Below, one piece after another: positions 23,882 through 31,239 of a stretch of 51,862 nucleotides of DNA. The translations under genes were made by a program, and so were the position numbers. Position 1 is the first letter of the stretch. Each line of letters starts with the position of its first letter. The notes beneath the pieces were generated by a model. The model worked only from the letters and a program-made list of their open reading frames with translations, was not told the origin of the DNA and ran no database searches. The stretch is from Planctomycetota bacterium (lineage in GTDB: Bacteria; Planctomycetota; UBA1135; GCA-002686595): NCBI GenBank assembly GCA_016795205.1, contig JAEUHZ010000063.1, forward strand, positions 1 to 51,862, given 5' to 3'.

Positions 23882-25828
23882 ATGCCGAGCCTCCTCCCGC
23901 TCCTGATCGCCCTGCTGCCTGCCCTGGGCCGCGCGCCGGCGGCGCAGTCTCCGGACGAACCGCCGGCCGTGCAACACCCGCCGGCCGTGCAACACCCGCC
24001 GGCCGTGCAACACCCGCCGGCATTGCGCATCGACGGCGTGGAGGTCCCCGCCGACGTCTACGCGCGCTGGCTGGTGCTGAACATCGGCGAGCGGCAGGCG
24101 CGGATCTTCGGCAGCGAGTTCCACGTCGTCGAACGCGAGGCGCGCGCCCAGGGTGTGGACGTCACGGACGAGGAATGCGCCCGGCGCGTCGACCAGGACC
24201 TCCAGGAGCGCATCGAGAAGGCCTTCGGTGGCCGCAAGGCCGACTGGCTCGCGGAGCTCGAGCGCACGCGACGCACGGAGGCCGGCGTGCGCTTCCAGCG
24301 CGAGGTCGAGCTGCGCCCGCACGCGCTCGCGGAACGGATCGTCGCCATCGATCGCGTGGTGCCCGAGCACAAGATCGTGCGCGATTGGGAGTTCCGCTAC
24401 GGCCGCAAGGGGCGGCGCTACGACCTCTCGATGACCAAGGTCCTCGTCGTCGTACCCTCCGAGGACGGACAGACGCGCGAGGCTTGGCGCGCCCGGCGCG
24501 ACGAGGTCATCGAGGAGGGCCGCCAGAAGGCGCTCTCGATTCGCGCCCGCATCGCGGGCGGCGAGGACTTCGGCCGCGTCGCGCGCGAGACCAGCGACGA
24601 CCCGGAGACGCGCGACCATCGCGGCGTCCCGCCGCGCGGGTTCTCGCACTTCGGCTGGCCGCCGCGCTTCCTCGACGCGCTCGAGGAGCTCGAGGTCGGC
24701 CAGGTCTCCGAGCCGCTCTACGCGCGCGGAGGCTGGTGGATCATCCGCGTGAACGACGTGCACGTGACCCCGCTGGACTCGGTGCGCGACGCGCTGCGCG
24801 TGCGACTCGAGCAGCAAGGACCCGAGCCGGACGAGGTCGCCATGGTCCTGGAGCGCCTGCGCGAGGACGCCAAGGTTCGCATCCTGCCCGCCATGTACGA
24901 GGACGGCGGCGACCCGGAGCTCGCCGGGCCGAGCCAGCCGGTCCTCGAGGTCGACGGCGAGCCCGTGGCCCGCAGCACCTTCGCGCGCTGGCTGGTCGCC
25001 GTGCAGGGGGAGTCCATGATCCAGCGCTTCCTCGAGGACTTCGTCATCGAGCGCGAGGCGCGCCAGGCCGGCATCACCGTGACGCAGCCGGAGATCGACG
25101 AGCGCCTGCGGCTCCAGCTCGAGATGCGCATCGCCGAGGGCCACAAGGGCAGCCGCCAAGCGTGGCACACGTTCCTCGCCCTGCGCGACCGCACCGAGGA
25201 GTCGTTCACACGGGCATTGGCGCAGCGCGTGCGGACCGACCTGCTGGCCGAGAAGCTGCTCCTGCGCGACCGTCGGGTCACGCCGGCTGACGTCGAGCGC
25301 GCCTACGCGGCCGAGTACGGCACCGACGGCGAGCGCGTCGAGGCGCGCTGGATCATCGTCCTGAACCGACTCGAGATCGTGGATCCCGAGTGGACGCGCG
25401 AGGACCTCGTGCGAGCGCTCTCGGCCGCGTCCGAGCGCGCCCGCACGGTGGCAGCCGACGTCGTGGTGCGGGCGCGCTCCGGCGAGGACTTCGCGGACCT
25501 CGCGCGCCAGCACAGCGACGACGAGCGCACGCGCGCCGCCGGCGGCCGCATCCCGGGTCGATTCCGGCCGGACGCGTACCCCGAGACCTTCGGTGCCGCG
25601 CTGGCCAAGCTCAAGGTGGGGGAGGTCACGGAGCCGCTCGACTACGGGAACGCCTGGGCGGTCCTCCAGGTCGTCGCACGCCGCCGGGTCGCGCTCGAGG
25701 AGGTCCGCGAAGAGCTCGCGGCGGAGCTCGCGACGCGCCGGCCGAGCGGGGCGCAGGTCAACGCTCACCGCAATGCGCTGACGCAGGGGGTCGAACTCGA
25801 GCTCCTTCCCGGGCTCGCTCCGCGCTGA
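23882..25828 (+). CDS. Secreted foldase with two parvulin (PpiC) domains
   Basis: 648 aa with a signal peptide (MPSLLPLLIALLPALGRAPAAQ). Two SurA-like units follow each other: an N-terminal helical part then rotamase 1 (about residues 180-310, with GGEDFGRVARETSDDPETRDHRG and VSEPLYARGGWWIIRV), and a second helical part then rotamase 2 (about 480-610, with SGEDFADLARQHSDDERTRAAGG and VTEPLDYGNAWAVLQV). It probably helps fold outer-membrane or periplasmic proteins. The N-terminal linker holds three exact PPAVQH hexapeptides. A MITE begins 5 bases past the stop. Confidence 0.9.
   Translation: MPSLLPLLIALLPALGRAPAAQSPDEPPAVQHPPAVQHPPAVQHPPALRIDGVEVPADVYARWLVLNIGERQARIFGSEFHVVEREARAQGVDVTDEECARRVDQDLQERIEKAFGGRKADWLAELERTRRTEAGVRFQREVELRPHALAERIVAIDRVVPEHKIVRDWEFRYGRKGRRYDLSMTKVLVVVPSEDGQTREAWRARRDEVIEEGRQKALSIRARIAGGEDFGRVARETSDDPETRDHRGVPPRGFSHFGWPPRFLDALEELEVGQVSEPLYARGGWWIIRVNDVHVTPLDSVRDALRVRLEQQGPEPDEVAMVLERLREDAKVRILPAMYEDGGDPELAGPSQPVLEVDGEPVARSTFARWLVAVQGESMIQRFLEDFVIEREARQAGITVTQPEIDERLRLQLEMRIAEGHKGSRQAWHTFLALRDRTEESFTRALAQRVRTDLLAEKLLLRDRRVTPADVERAYAAEYGTDGERVEARWIIVLNRLEIVDPEWTREDLVRALSAASERARTVAADVVVRARSGEDFADLARQHSDDERTRAAGGRIPGRFRPDAYPETFGAALAKLKVGEVTEPLDYGNAWAVLQVVARRRVALEEVREELAAELATRRPSGAQVNAHRNALTQGVELELLPGLAPR
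23961..24014 (+). repeat. Three 18-bp tandem repeats inside the foldase linker
   Basis: The unit CGCCGGCCGTGCAACACC occurs three times without change (23961-23978, 23979-23996, 23997-24014), plus a partial fourth copy. It is in frame and encodes PPAVQH repeats directly after the signal peptide. Identical copies suggest recent slippage, so copy number may vary between strains. Confidence 0.95.
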
Positions 25829-25833
25829 GGGGC

Positions 25834-25959
25834 TACTGACCCAGTTCGCTGTCCATGGCGTGGACCCAGCCGTGGGCCGGGCGGCCTGCCGATACCAGCC
25901 ACAATCCCTGGTAGAGATGGTGCGCCACCTCCACAAGAGGACAACGAACTGGGTCAGTA
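25834..25959. mobile_element. 126-bp MITE with 21-bp terminal inverted repeats
   Basis: The left arm (25834-25854) and right arm (25939-25959) are inverted copies with one mismatch, beginning TACTGACCCAGTTCG outward-in. The right arm is identical to the insertion-sequence end at 242-262. Read on the minus strand, the 84-base inside has an open frame ending LYQGLWLVSAGRPAHGWVHAM and running into the arm as DSELGQ-stop. That looks like the last residues of a transposase, so the element may be an internal deletion derivative of the same insertion sequence. It fills the gap between two convergent genes exactly. No target duplication is obvious. Confidence 0.75.
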
Positions 25960-25963
25960 TCGT

Positions 25964-26530
25964 TCAGCGGCGCAGGGGCACCCGCTCGCGGCCGAGTTCC
26001 TCGAGCAGCCGCGCCGGATCGTGCTCGACGAGGATCCGCGCTCGGTCCGCCGGGCGCACGAAGCCCTCGTCCAACGCGTCGTCCAGGAACCCGAGCAGCG
26101 GGCCCCAGTAGCCCTCGACGTCCAGCAGTCCGACCGGCTTGGCGTGGAGCCCGAGCTGCGCCCAGGTCAGGATCTCGAACGTCTCGTCCAGCGTGCCCAG
26201 GCCGCCCGGAAGCGCGGCGAAGGCATCGGACAGGTCGGCCATGAGCGCCTTGCGCTCGTGCATCGTGCGCACGACGTGCAGCTCGGTCGCGCCGACATGC
26301 GCCAGCTCCCGCTCGGCGAGCGCCTCGGGGATCACGCCCAGCGCGCGGCCACCGGCCGCCAGCGCGGCGTCGGCCACCGCGCCCATGAGCCCGACGTTGC
26401 CACCGCCCCACACGAGATCGATGCCGCGCCGAGCGAGCAGCGCGCCGAAGGCGCGCGCCGCCGCGGCGTAGGCCGGCCGCGCTCCGGGCGCGGAGCCGCA
26501 GAAGACACAGACGCGCCGGAGGCGAGTCAC
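25964..26530 (-). CDS. LOG family protein (nucleoside 5'-monophosphate phosphoribohydrolase)
   Basis: 188 aa from GTG 26530. It has the Rossmann-like start VCVFCGSAPGARPAY, WGGGNVGLMGAVADAAL and the catalytic motif PGGLGTLDE, with the conserved Arg/Lys in TMHERKALM. The family releases ribose 5-phosphate from nucleotide monophosphates, including cytokinin ribotides. The natural substrate in bacteria is often unknown. Its GTG overlaps the TGA of the TlpA-like gene (GTGA), so the two are translationally coupled. The MITE ends a few bases past its stop. Confidence 0.93.
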   Translation of the reverse strand: MTRLRRVCVFCGSAPGARPAYAAAARAFGALLARRGIDLVWGGGNVGLMGAVADAALAAGGRALGVIPEALAERELAHVGATELHVVRTMHERKALMADLSDAFAALPGGLGTLDETFEILTWAQLGLHAKPVGLLDVEGYWGPLLGFLDDALDEGFVRPADRARILVEHDPARLLEELGRERVPLRR

Positions 26531-27579
26531 TTCACCCCGCCGACCGTGGCCGGATCCTCCACGAGGAGCAGCTCCAGCGTGGCGTCCTGCAGGTTCGCGG
26601 GGTTGTCGTGCCAGCGCACGCGGCCCTCGCGATCCAGGATCACGACGTCCGGGATTTTCTGTCCGCGGAACGCGGCCGCCGTGCGGCCCTGATCCATGAA
26701 GACCGGGAAGCGCAGCCCCTTCGCGGCCAGGAAAGCGCGCACCGCGTCGGGCGTCTGACCCTGGCTGTGGTCCACGACGCCGATGAAGCGCACGCCGTGC
26801 GCCTCGAAGCGCTGCTCGAGGTCCTGGAGGAAGGGGCGCGCCTTCTCGCAGTTCTCGCACCAGGTCGCGAAGAAGTAGAGCACGACGACGTCGCCGCGCA
26901 GGCTGGCGAGTGGCGCCGGCCCGCCTTGCACCCATTCGCCGGCGGCCAGCGCCGGCGCGGGCTTCTCGAAGAGCTCCATCATCGCCAGGTAGCGCCGAGC
27001 GGACTCCACGTCCTCGCCGGCGGGGAACTCGCGCACGTAGCGCTGCAGGTCCGAGCGCGCCCCGGCCGCGTCGAGCTTGTGACGCCGGACGGCCGCGCGC
27101 CGCTCGAGTGACTTGGGCCGGTACTTGGCGTCCGCGGCGAAGCGCTCCAAGCCGCTGCCGTACTCGCGCTCGGCGCCGACGAGATCGCCCGAGAACAGCG
27201 CCACCGTGCCGCGCATGTACTGCGCCCGGCCGGCGACGGCCGAGTCCGCGTGCTGGTCGACGACGGCCCGGAAGCGCGCGTCGGCCCGACCGAACGCGGA
27301 CAGCGAGGCCTGCGTGTTCTGCTGCAGCCGCTGTTGGGCGCGTCCGAGCGAGAACAGGCACACCCCCTCCTCGACGAGCGCCTCGATCCCGCGCGGGGTG
27401 CCGGGGAAGTCGCGGGCGTAGGCGGCGAAACCGGCCGCCGCCCGCTCGTAGTCGGCCTTCTTCTTCAGGTCGTGCGCGGCGGCCCAGGCCGCTTCGCGGG
27501 CCGGGCCTTCCTGGGCGCGCGGGGCGGCCGGCGTCCCGAGGACGGCGGCCGCGGCGAGCAGGGCGGCGAGGAGGTGCAT
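26527..27579 (-). CDS. TlpA-like thioredoxin-fold protein with TPR-like N-terminus
   Basis: 350 aa with a signal peptide (MHLLAALLAAAAVLGTPAAPRAQ). Residues about 30-205 are helical repeats (YERAAAGFAAYARDFPGT, AREFPAGEDVESARRYLAMM-like units). Residues about 215-340 are a redoxin domain with the active site WCENC, the cis-Pro in KIPDVVILDREG, and VVVLYFFATW. It is probably a periplasmic thiol oxidoreductase involved in reduction or cytochrome maturation. The TPR-like part may bind a partner. It is upstream of and coupled to the LOG gene, and divergent from the ACE-like gene by 68 bases. Confidence 0.88.
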   Translation of the reverse strand: MHLLAALLAAAAVLGTPAAPRAQEGPAREAAWAAAHDLKKKADYERAAAGFAAYARDFPGTPRGIEALVEEGVCLFSLGRAQQRLQQNTQASLSAFGRADARFRAVVDQHADSAVAGRAQYMRGTVALFSGDLVGAEREYGSGLERFAADAKYRPKSLERRAAVRRHKLDAAGARSDLQRYVREFPAGEDVESARRYLAMMELFEKPAPALAAGEWVQGGPAPLASLRGDVVVLYFFATWCENCEKARPFLQDLEQRFEAHGVRFIGVVDHSQGQTPDAVRAFLAAKGLRFPVFMDQGRTAAAFRGQKIPDVVILDREGRVRWHDNPANLQDATLELLLVEDPATVGGVK

Positions 27580-27647
27580 GTCGGTCCTTCGCGGTGGGGG
27601 ACGAGATCCCTACTGTAACCCCGTTCCGCAGACTCGGCCCACGATCG

Positions 27648-29465
27648 ATGAACTCGCGCACGACGACCGCTGCCTGCGCCGCCGCCCTGTTGGCGTGCGG
27701 CGCATGCTTCATGTCCCAGGATCCGGCCGAGGTGGCGCTGCGCAGCGAGGTCCAGCGCTACGTGGACCGCTACGGCCCCGAGTTCCAGGAGCGGCACCGC
27801 CTGGCGGCCGAGGCACGCTGGGCGGCGCGCACCCGCGCCCGACAGGGCGACGTCGCGGCGATCGAGCGCGTGCGCGCCGCGGAGGAGGCGCTGGCGGAGT
27901 TCACGGGCAGCACGGAGAACATCGAGCTCTCGCGGGCCTACCTGCGCCGCAAGCGCGAGCTGTTCCCGCGGCAGATCCGCGAGCTGGAGACGATCCTGCG
28001 CCGGGCCGGCGGCAGCTCCCAGACCGCGCGCACGCTGGTCGCGCAGCGCATCGGGGCGGAGGCCGAGCAGGCCGCGGCGCTGCTCGGATTCCGCCACGAG
28101 CTCGACGGCCGGCCGGTGACGGCCGCGGCGCTCGACGCGCTCCTGCGCAGCGAGTCGGACGCCGAGCTGCGCCTGCGTGCTTGGGAGAGCGCCATGGCGC
28201 CGGGGCCGAGGCTCTGCGAGGGGCTCGTGGCGCTGCGCTCGCTGCGCAACGAGGCCGTGCGGGCGTTGGGGCACGGCGACTACTACGCGTACGCGGCCGG
28301 CGCCTACGGCCTCTCGCCCGGCCGCTTGTCGCAGCAGATGTTCGAGATCCAGCGCGAGCTGCGGCCCCTGCTCCAGGAACTGCACACCTGGGCGCGCCAC
28401 GAGCTCGCGACCCGCCGCGGCGAGCCCGTGCCCGATCTGATCCCGGCGCACTGGCTGCCGAGCCCCTGGGATGCGGACTGGTCCGCGCTCGTGCCCGTGG
28501 CGGGCTTCGATCTCGATGGAGCGCTCGGCGACGTGACGCCGCTGGGACTCGTCGAGCTGGGCGAGCGGTCGTGGACCAGCCTGGGCTTCGAGCCGCTCCC
28601 GGTGACCTTCTGGGAGCGCTCCTCCCTGCTGCCCGCCCCGGTGGACGCGGGTTGGACGAAGGGTGGCGCGCCCTCCGCCTGGCACATCGATCTCGCTCGG
28701 GACGTGCGGCTCTTGCTCGACGTCGTGCCCTCGGCGGCGAGCTACCTCGACGTGCATCGCGAGCTCGGCCGCGTGCAGCACTTCCTGCAGTACGCCACGC
28801 CCGACGTGCCGATCGTGCTGCGCGCGGGCGCGTCGCGAGCCTGGAGCGACTCCCTGGGGTCGGTGCTGGGGCTGGCGGCGATGCAGCCGCGCTTCGTGGC
28901 CGCTGCCGGCCTGCAGGGCGCGCTCGACGCGCCGGACCGCGGCGAGCTCCTGCTCCAGGAGGCGCTGCGGCACGTGGTGCCGCTGTTCTGGGCCGGCGGT
29001 GTCGTGTTCGAGTGGGAACGCGAGCTCTACACGCAGAATCTGCCGGTGGTGCGCTGGAACGCGCGCTGGTGGGAGCTCATGGCGCAGGCCCTGGGCGTCG
29101 CGCCGCCCCCGGGCCGCGGCGCGCGGGCCTGCGACCCGGCCGCGGTTCCCGCCATCAGCCTGGATCCGGCCGCGGCGCACGACCGCGTGCTGGCAGCGGT
29201 GCTCTCCTTCCAGCTCCACGACCACATCGCGCGCAACATCCTGCGCGAGGACCCGCACGACACGCTGTACTTCGGACGCCGCGACGTGGGGGACTTCCTG
29301 CGGTCGGTCATGCGCCCCGGCGCCACCGTCGACTGGATCCAGCTCCTGCGCGACCGCACCGGTCAGTCGCTCTCCGCACGCCCGATGGTCGACTACTTCG
29401 AGCCTTTGCGCCGCCGCCTGGCGGAGGTGAACCGGGGTCGGACGAGCACGCTGCCCCCGCTCTGA
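27648..29465 (+). CDS. ACE-like (peptidase family M2) lipoprotein lacking the zinc ligands
   Basis: 605 aa. The N-terminus is a lipoprotein signal (AALLAC, Cys17). The rest follows peptidyl-dipeptidase A throughout: SAWHIDLARDVR, VHRELGRVQHFLQY, VPIVLRAGASRAWSDSLGSVLGL, LSFQLHDHIARNIL and a closing YFEPL. The ACE zinc motif HEMGH aligns with R371-E-L-G-R375, so both zinc-binding His are Arg, and the third ligand Glu aligns with D401. The general-base Glu (E372) and the C-terminal His of FQFHE are kept. It is therefore an M2 fold unlikely to bind catalytic zinc in the known way. It may be a binding protein or use another mechanism. Reading frame and codon use look intact, so it is not a decayed gene. 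Confidence 0.85.
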   Translation: MNSRTTTAACAAALLACGACFMSQDPAEVALRSEVQRYVDRYGPEFQERHRLAAEARWAARTRARQGDVAAIERVRAAEEALAEFTGSTENIELSRAYLRRKRELFPRQIRELETILRRAGGSSQTARTLVAQRIGAEAEQAAALLGFRHELDGRPVTAAALDALLRSESDAELRLRAWESAMAPGPRLCEGLVALRSLRNEAVRALGHGDYYAYAAGAYGLSPGRLSQQMFEIQRELRPLLQELHTWARHELATRRGEPVPDLIPAHWLPSPWDADWSALVPVAGFDLDGALGDVTPLGLVELGERSWTSLGFEPLPVTFWERSSLLPAPVDAGWTKGGAPSAWHIDLARDVRLLLDVVPSAASYLDVHRELGRVQHFLQYATPDVPIVLRAGASRAWSDSLGSVLGLAAMQPRFVAAAGLQGALDAPDRGELLLQEALRHVVPLFWAGGVVFEWERELYTQNLPVVRWNARWWELMAQALGVAPPPGRGARACDPAAVPAISLDPAAAHDRVLAAVLSFQLHDHIARNILREDPHDTLYFGRRDVGDFLRSVMRPGATVDWIQLLRDRTGQSLSARPMVDYFEPLRRRLAEVNRGRTSTLPPL

Positions 29466-30190
29466 GCGCGGCGCGCCGCCTGGGGCCTGCGGAAAAAGAG
29501 CGAGAGCACGAGGCGCGACCCCGTGCTCTCGCAAAGGAACCCGGCGGGCGCCCGGCGAACCGGGGCCCCGAGCCCGCGGTGTCACGGCGGAACCGTGACA
29601 CTCCCCATCGCGGAGCCCGAGCCGGGATGAGCGTCGCGTCTGCCCGTCCCCACAGGCAGCCGAACGCTTCTCCTCCAACGAGCGCCGGTCGACCCCGTCC
29701 CCACGGAGCGGCCGGCGCATCTCCCCTTCTGAAAGCGCGGCAGCGGGGTCCCCGTCCCGCACGCGCGCGCCGCCCCCGCACCCGGAGGATGCGGGGAGCC
29801 CGTCCTGCCACACTGCATCTGTGCCGGATCCCGCGATCCGGCCGTCGGCTCCTCGCCAGGCGTGCCCTGCCAGGCGCCGCCCGCGAGGTGGAAGGGGCGG
29901 ACGCCGCGTCCCTCGCCCGCGCGACGCACGAGGGTCCCTCCGCGGACGAGCGGCCTCACCCCGCACGCTCTCCGCACCCTCGTCGTCTGCATGCTCTCCG
30001 TGTCCATCGCGGCGTCCACCAGAGGACTCGCGGCGCCGCCAGCGGGGAGAGGGTCCGTCGCGCCGCCGGCGCGAGCCGGACGGCGCGACGGGGCAAGGGA
30101 GGGAGAAGAAACGTCCCCGATCCCGAACCTCCGACCCGAGGCGGGACCTGAGTCCCGTCTGCCCCTCGGATGACGTCCGTGGAATCGGAG
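29466..30190 (-). ncRNA. Structured gene-free region downstream of the riboswitch
   Basis: From the ACE-like stop to the aptamer no ORF has the codon pattern of its neighbours. Hairpins include CGGGAC/GTCCCG (30142-30157), a near-perfect 14-bp stem at 30057-30089 with a 4-base loop, GCCGGATC/GATCCGGC (29823-29842), CCCCGCA/TGCGGGG (29774-29796) and GTGTCACGG/CCGTGACAC (29579-29601). On the minus strand the stretch is bounded by a promoter plus aptamer at one end and a U-tract terminator at the other, so I infer a transcript of roughly 800 bases. The best minus-strand ORF (29582-30019, 145 aa) is Gly/Arg/Pro-rich and unconvincing. Confidence 0.4.
29490..29531 (-). terminator. Intrinsic terminator for a minus-strand transcript
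   Basis: A perfect 10-bp stem (29501-29510 with 29522-29531) carries an 11-base loop. On the minus strand it is followed at once by CTCTTTTTCC, a U-rich tract. On the plus strand the tract is missing, so the signal points to transcription coming from the riboswitch side. It may also stop plus-strand transcripts from the ACE-like gene to some extent. Confidence 0.75.
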
Positions 30191-30294
30191 CGACGACTTC
30201 GGCGGCCCGGCCGGCCGCTGGCGATTTTCACGCCGGACGGCCCCGTGACTTTGCGACCCGGCCTCTCGACCGGAGTGCCCTTATCGTGTCATCG
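30191..30294 (-). promoter_or_regulatory. Cyclic-di-GMP-I (GEMM-I) riboswitch aptamer
   Basis: Read on the minus strand, P1 is CGAUGAC (30294-30288) with GUCGUCG (30197-30191). Inside are CACGAUAAGGGC, a stem closed by a GAGA tetraloop (30267-30264), GGGUCGCAAAG, a P3 built from GGCCG/CGGCC and GGCG/CGCC, and the 3' block GCCGGGCCGCCGAAG. Compared with the Vibrio Vc2 aptamer (CACGCACAGGGC, GAAA, GGGACGCAAAG) the spacing is the same. The ligand-contacting G (G20 of Vc2, here 30279) and the intercalating A (A47, here 30252) are kept, which favours c-di-GMP over cGAMP. No protein gene follows within 0.6 kb on this strand. Confidence 0.85.
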
Positions 30295-30307
30295 TTCGGA
30301 GCGCAGG

Positions 30308-30337
30308 AAGATACACAGGAAGTCGCATTCGGGCCAA
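30308..30337 (-). promoter_or_regulatory. Promoter driving the riboswitch transcript
   Basis: On the minus strand, TTGGCC (30337-30332) and TATCTT (30313-30308) form -35 and -10 boxes with an 18-base spacer. The predicted start near 30301 is about 7 bases before P1 of the aptamer. The surrounding bases are AT-richer than the rest of the window. Confidence 0.6.
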
Positions 30338-30428
30338 TCGGGCGACCCAAAAATCGCGTGATCACGGGCGATTTCACCAGTCCGCAACGTGCGCGCGGCG
30401 CGCTGGCCGGTCTGGCGGAAAGCGCTTC

Positions 30429-31151
30429 CTAGCGCAACTCGAAGTCCGGGGAACGGACCAGGTCGGCGGAACCTTCTTCCGCCCCGGGCGAGTGGATCGT
30501 CTCCAGCAGGACGTGCGTCGCGCCGGGAAACGCGCGCAGGAACATGTTGGCGTTGCCCGGCTCGTTCTCGAACGTCGCCACGACCTCGCCGTGGTACGAG
30601 CGCAGGTCCGCGATCGCCTCCTGCTTGAACGTCGAGTCGTTCATCTCGAAGGACGGCTTCAAGTGCAACACGCAGCGGCCGCGCCAGAACGGGAACCCGT
30701 GCTCGCGCAGCGAGCGCACGGTGCCGACCTCCATGCCGCCGACGTGCCGGCCGGTCAGGTAGTAGATCAGCGCGCCGCGCGCGTGGCAGGCGTGGACGAA
30801 GGCGACGGCGCCGGGGACGGGGACGTCGTGCGCCAGGTACTCGTCGCGGAAGAAGCGCTCGAACCAGAAGCCCTTGAGGCGTGACAGGATCTCGGTCTCC
30901 GTGAAGCCGAAGCGCCGCAGGTCCTCGTGGACGTTCCAGCCCATGTCGTCGAGGCCGATGCGCTCGGCGACGTCCGCCAGGTGCGGGTGCTCCGCGGCGT
31001 GCTCGTCGACGAACTCCCGCAGGATCGCGAGGTTGCGGTGGGCGGTGGAGAACAGCGTGGAATCGAGGTCGAACACGCAGATCGGCAGCCGGTCCCTGGC
31101 CAGGGCGGCGTCGATCCTGGGGAAGATCTCGCGGAGTCGGGAGGAGCCCAT
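30429..31151 (-). CDS. HAD superfamily hydrolase
   Basis: 240 aa. Motif I is FDLDSTLF (nucleophile Asp and general acid Asp) near residue 27, motif II is YLTGRHVGG, the Lys of motif III is probably in LKPSFEMNDSTFKQEAI, and an acidic motif IV lies in TFENEPGNANMF. This set fits a small phosphatase with a helical cap (residues about 45-110). The substrate is unknown. It is divergent from the OPA transporter by 88 bases, and the region past its stop contains the promoter of the riboswitch transcript. Confidence 0.85.
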   Translation of the reverse strand: MGSSRLREIFPRIDAALARDRLPICVFDLDSTLFSTAHRNLAILREFVDEHAAEHPHLADVAERIGLDDMGWNVHEDLRRFGFTETEILSRLKGFWFERFFRDEYLAHDVPVPGAVAFVHACHARGALIYYLTGRHVGGMEVGTVRSLREHGFPFWRGRCVLHLKPSFEMNDSTFKQEAIADLRSYHGEVVATFENEPGNANMFLRAFPGATHVLLETIHSPGAEEGSADLVRSPDFELR

Positions 31152-31220
31152 GCCTGGAAGGTACCGGGTCGGGCGCCCGCTTGCAGCGCGCGGCGGTTAG
31201 CCTGCGCGTCCTCCGCGATC

Positions 31221-31236
31221 CGCGGGGGCCCCCGCG
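31221..31236. promoter_or_regulatory. 16-bp perfect palindrome in front of the transporter start
   Basis: CGCGGGGGCCCCCGCG is perfectly self-complementary and ends 3 bases before the ATG at 31240. It could be an operator between the divergent HAD and transporter genes or a structure covering the start codon. At this GC content it could also be chance. Confidence 0.3.
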
Positions 31237-31239
31237 CCC

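Noticed and set aside
29582..30019. 145-aa minus-strand ORF behind the riboswitch
   Set aside because: The product is dominated by Gly, Arg and Pro with no domain, and its third-position GC, estimated by eye, is lower than in the real genes around it. It is kept only as a possibility in the finding on the structured region.
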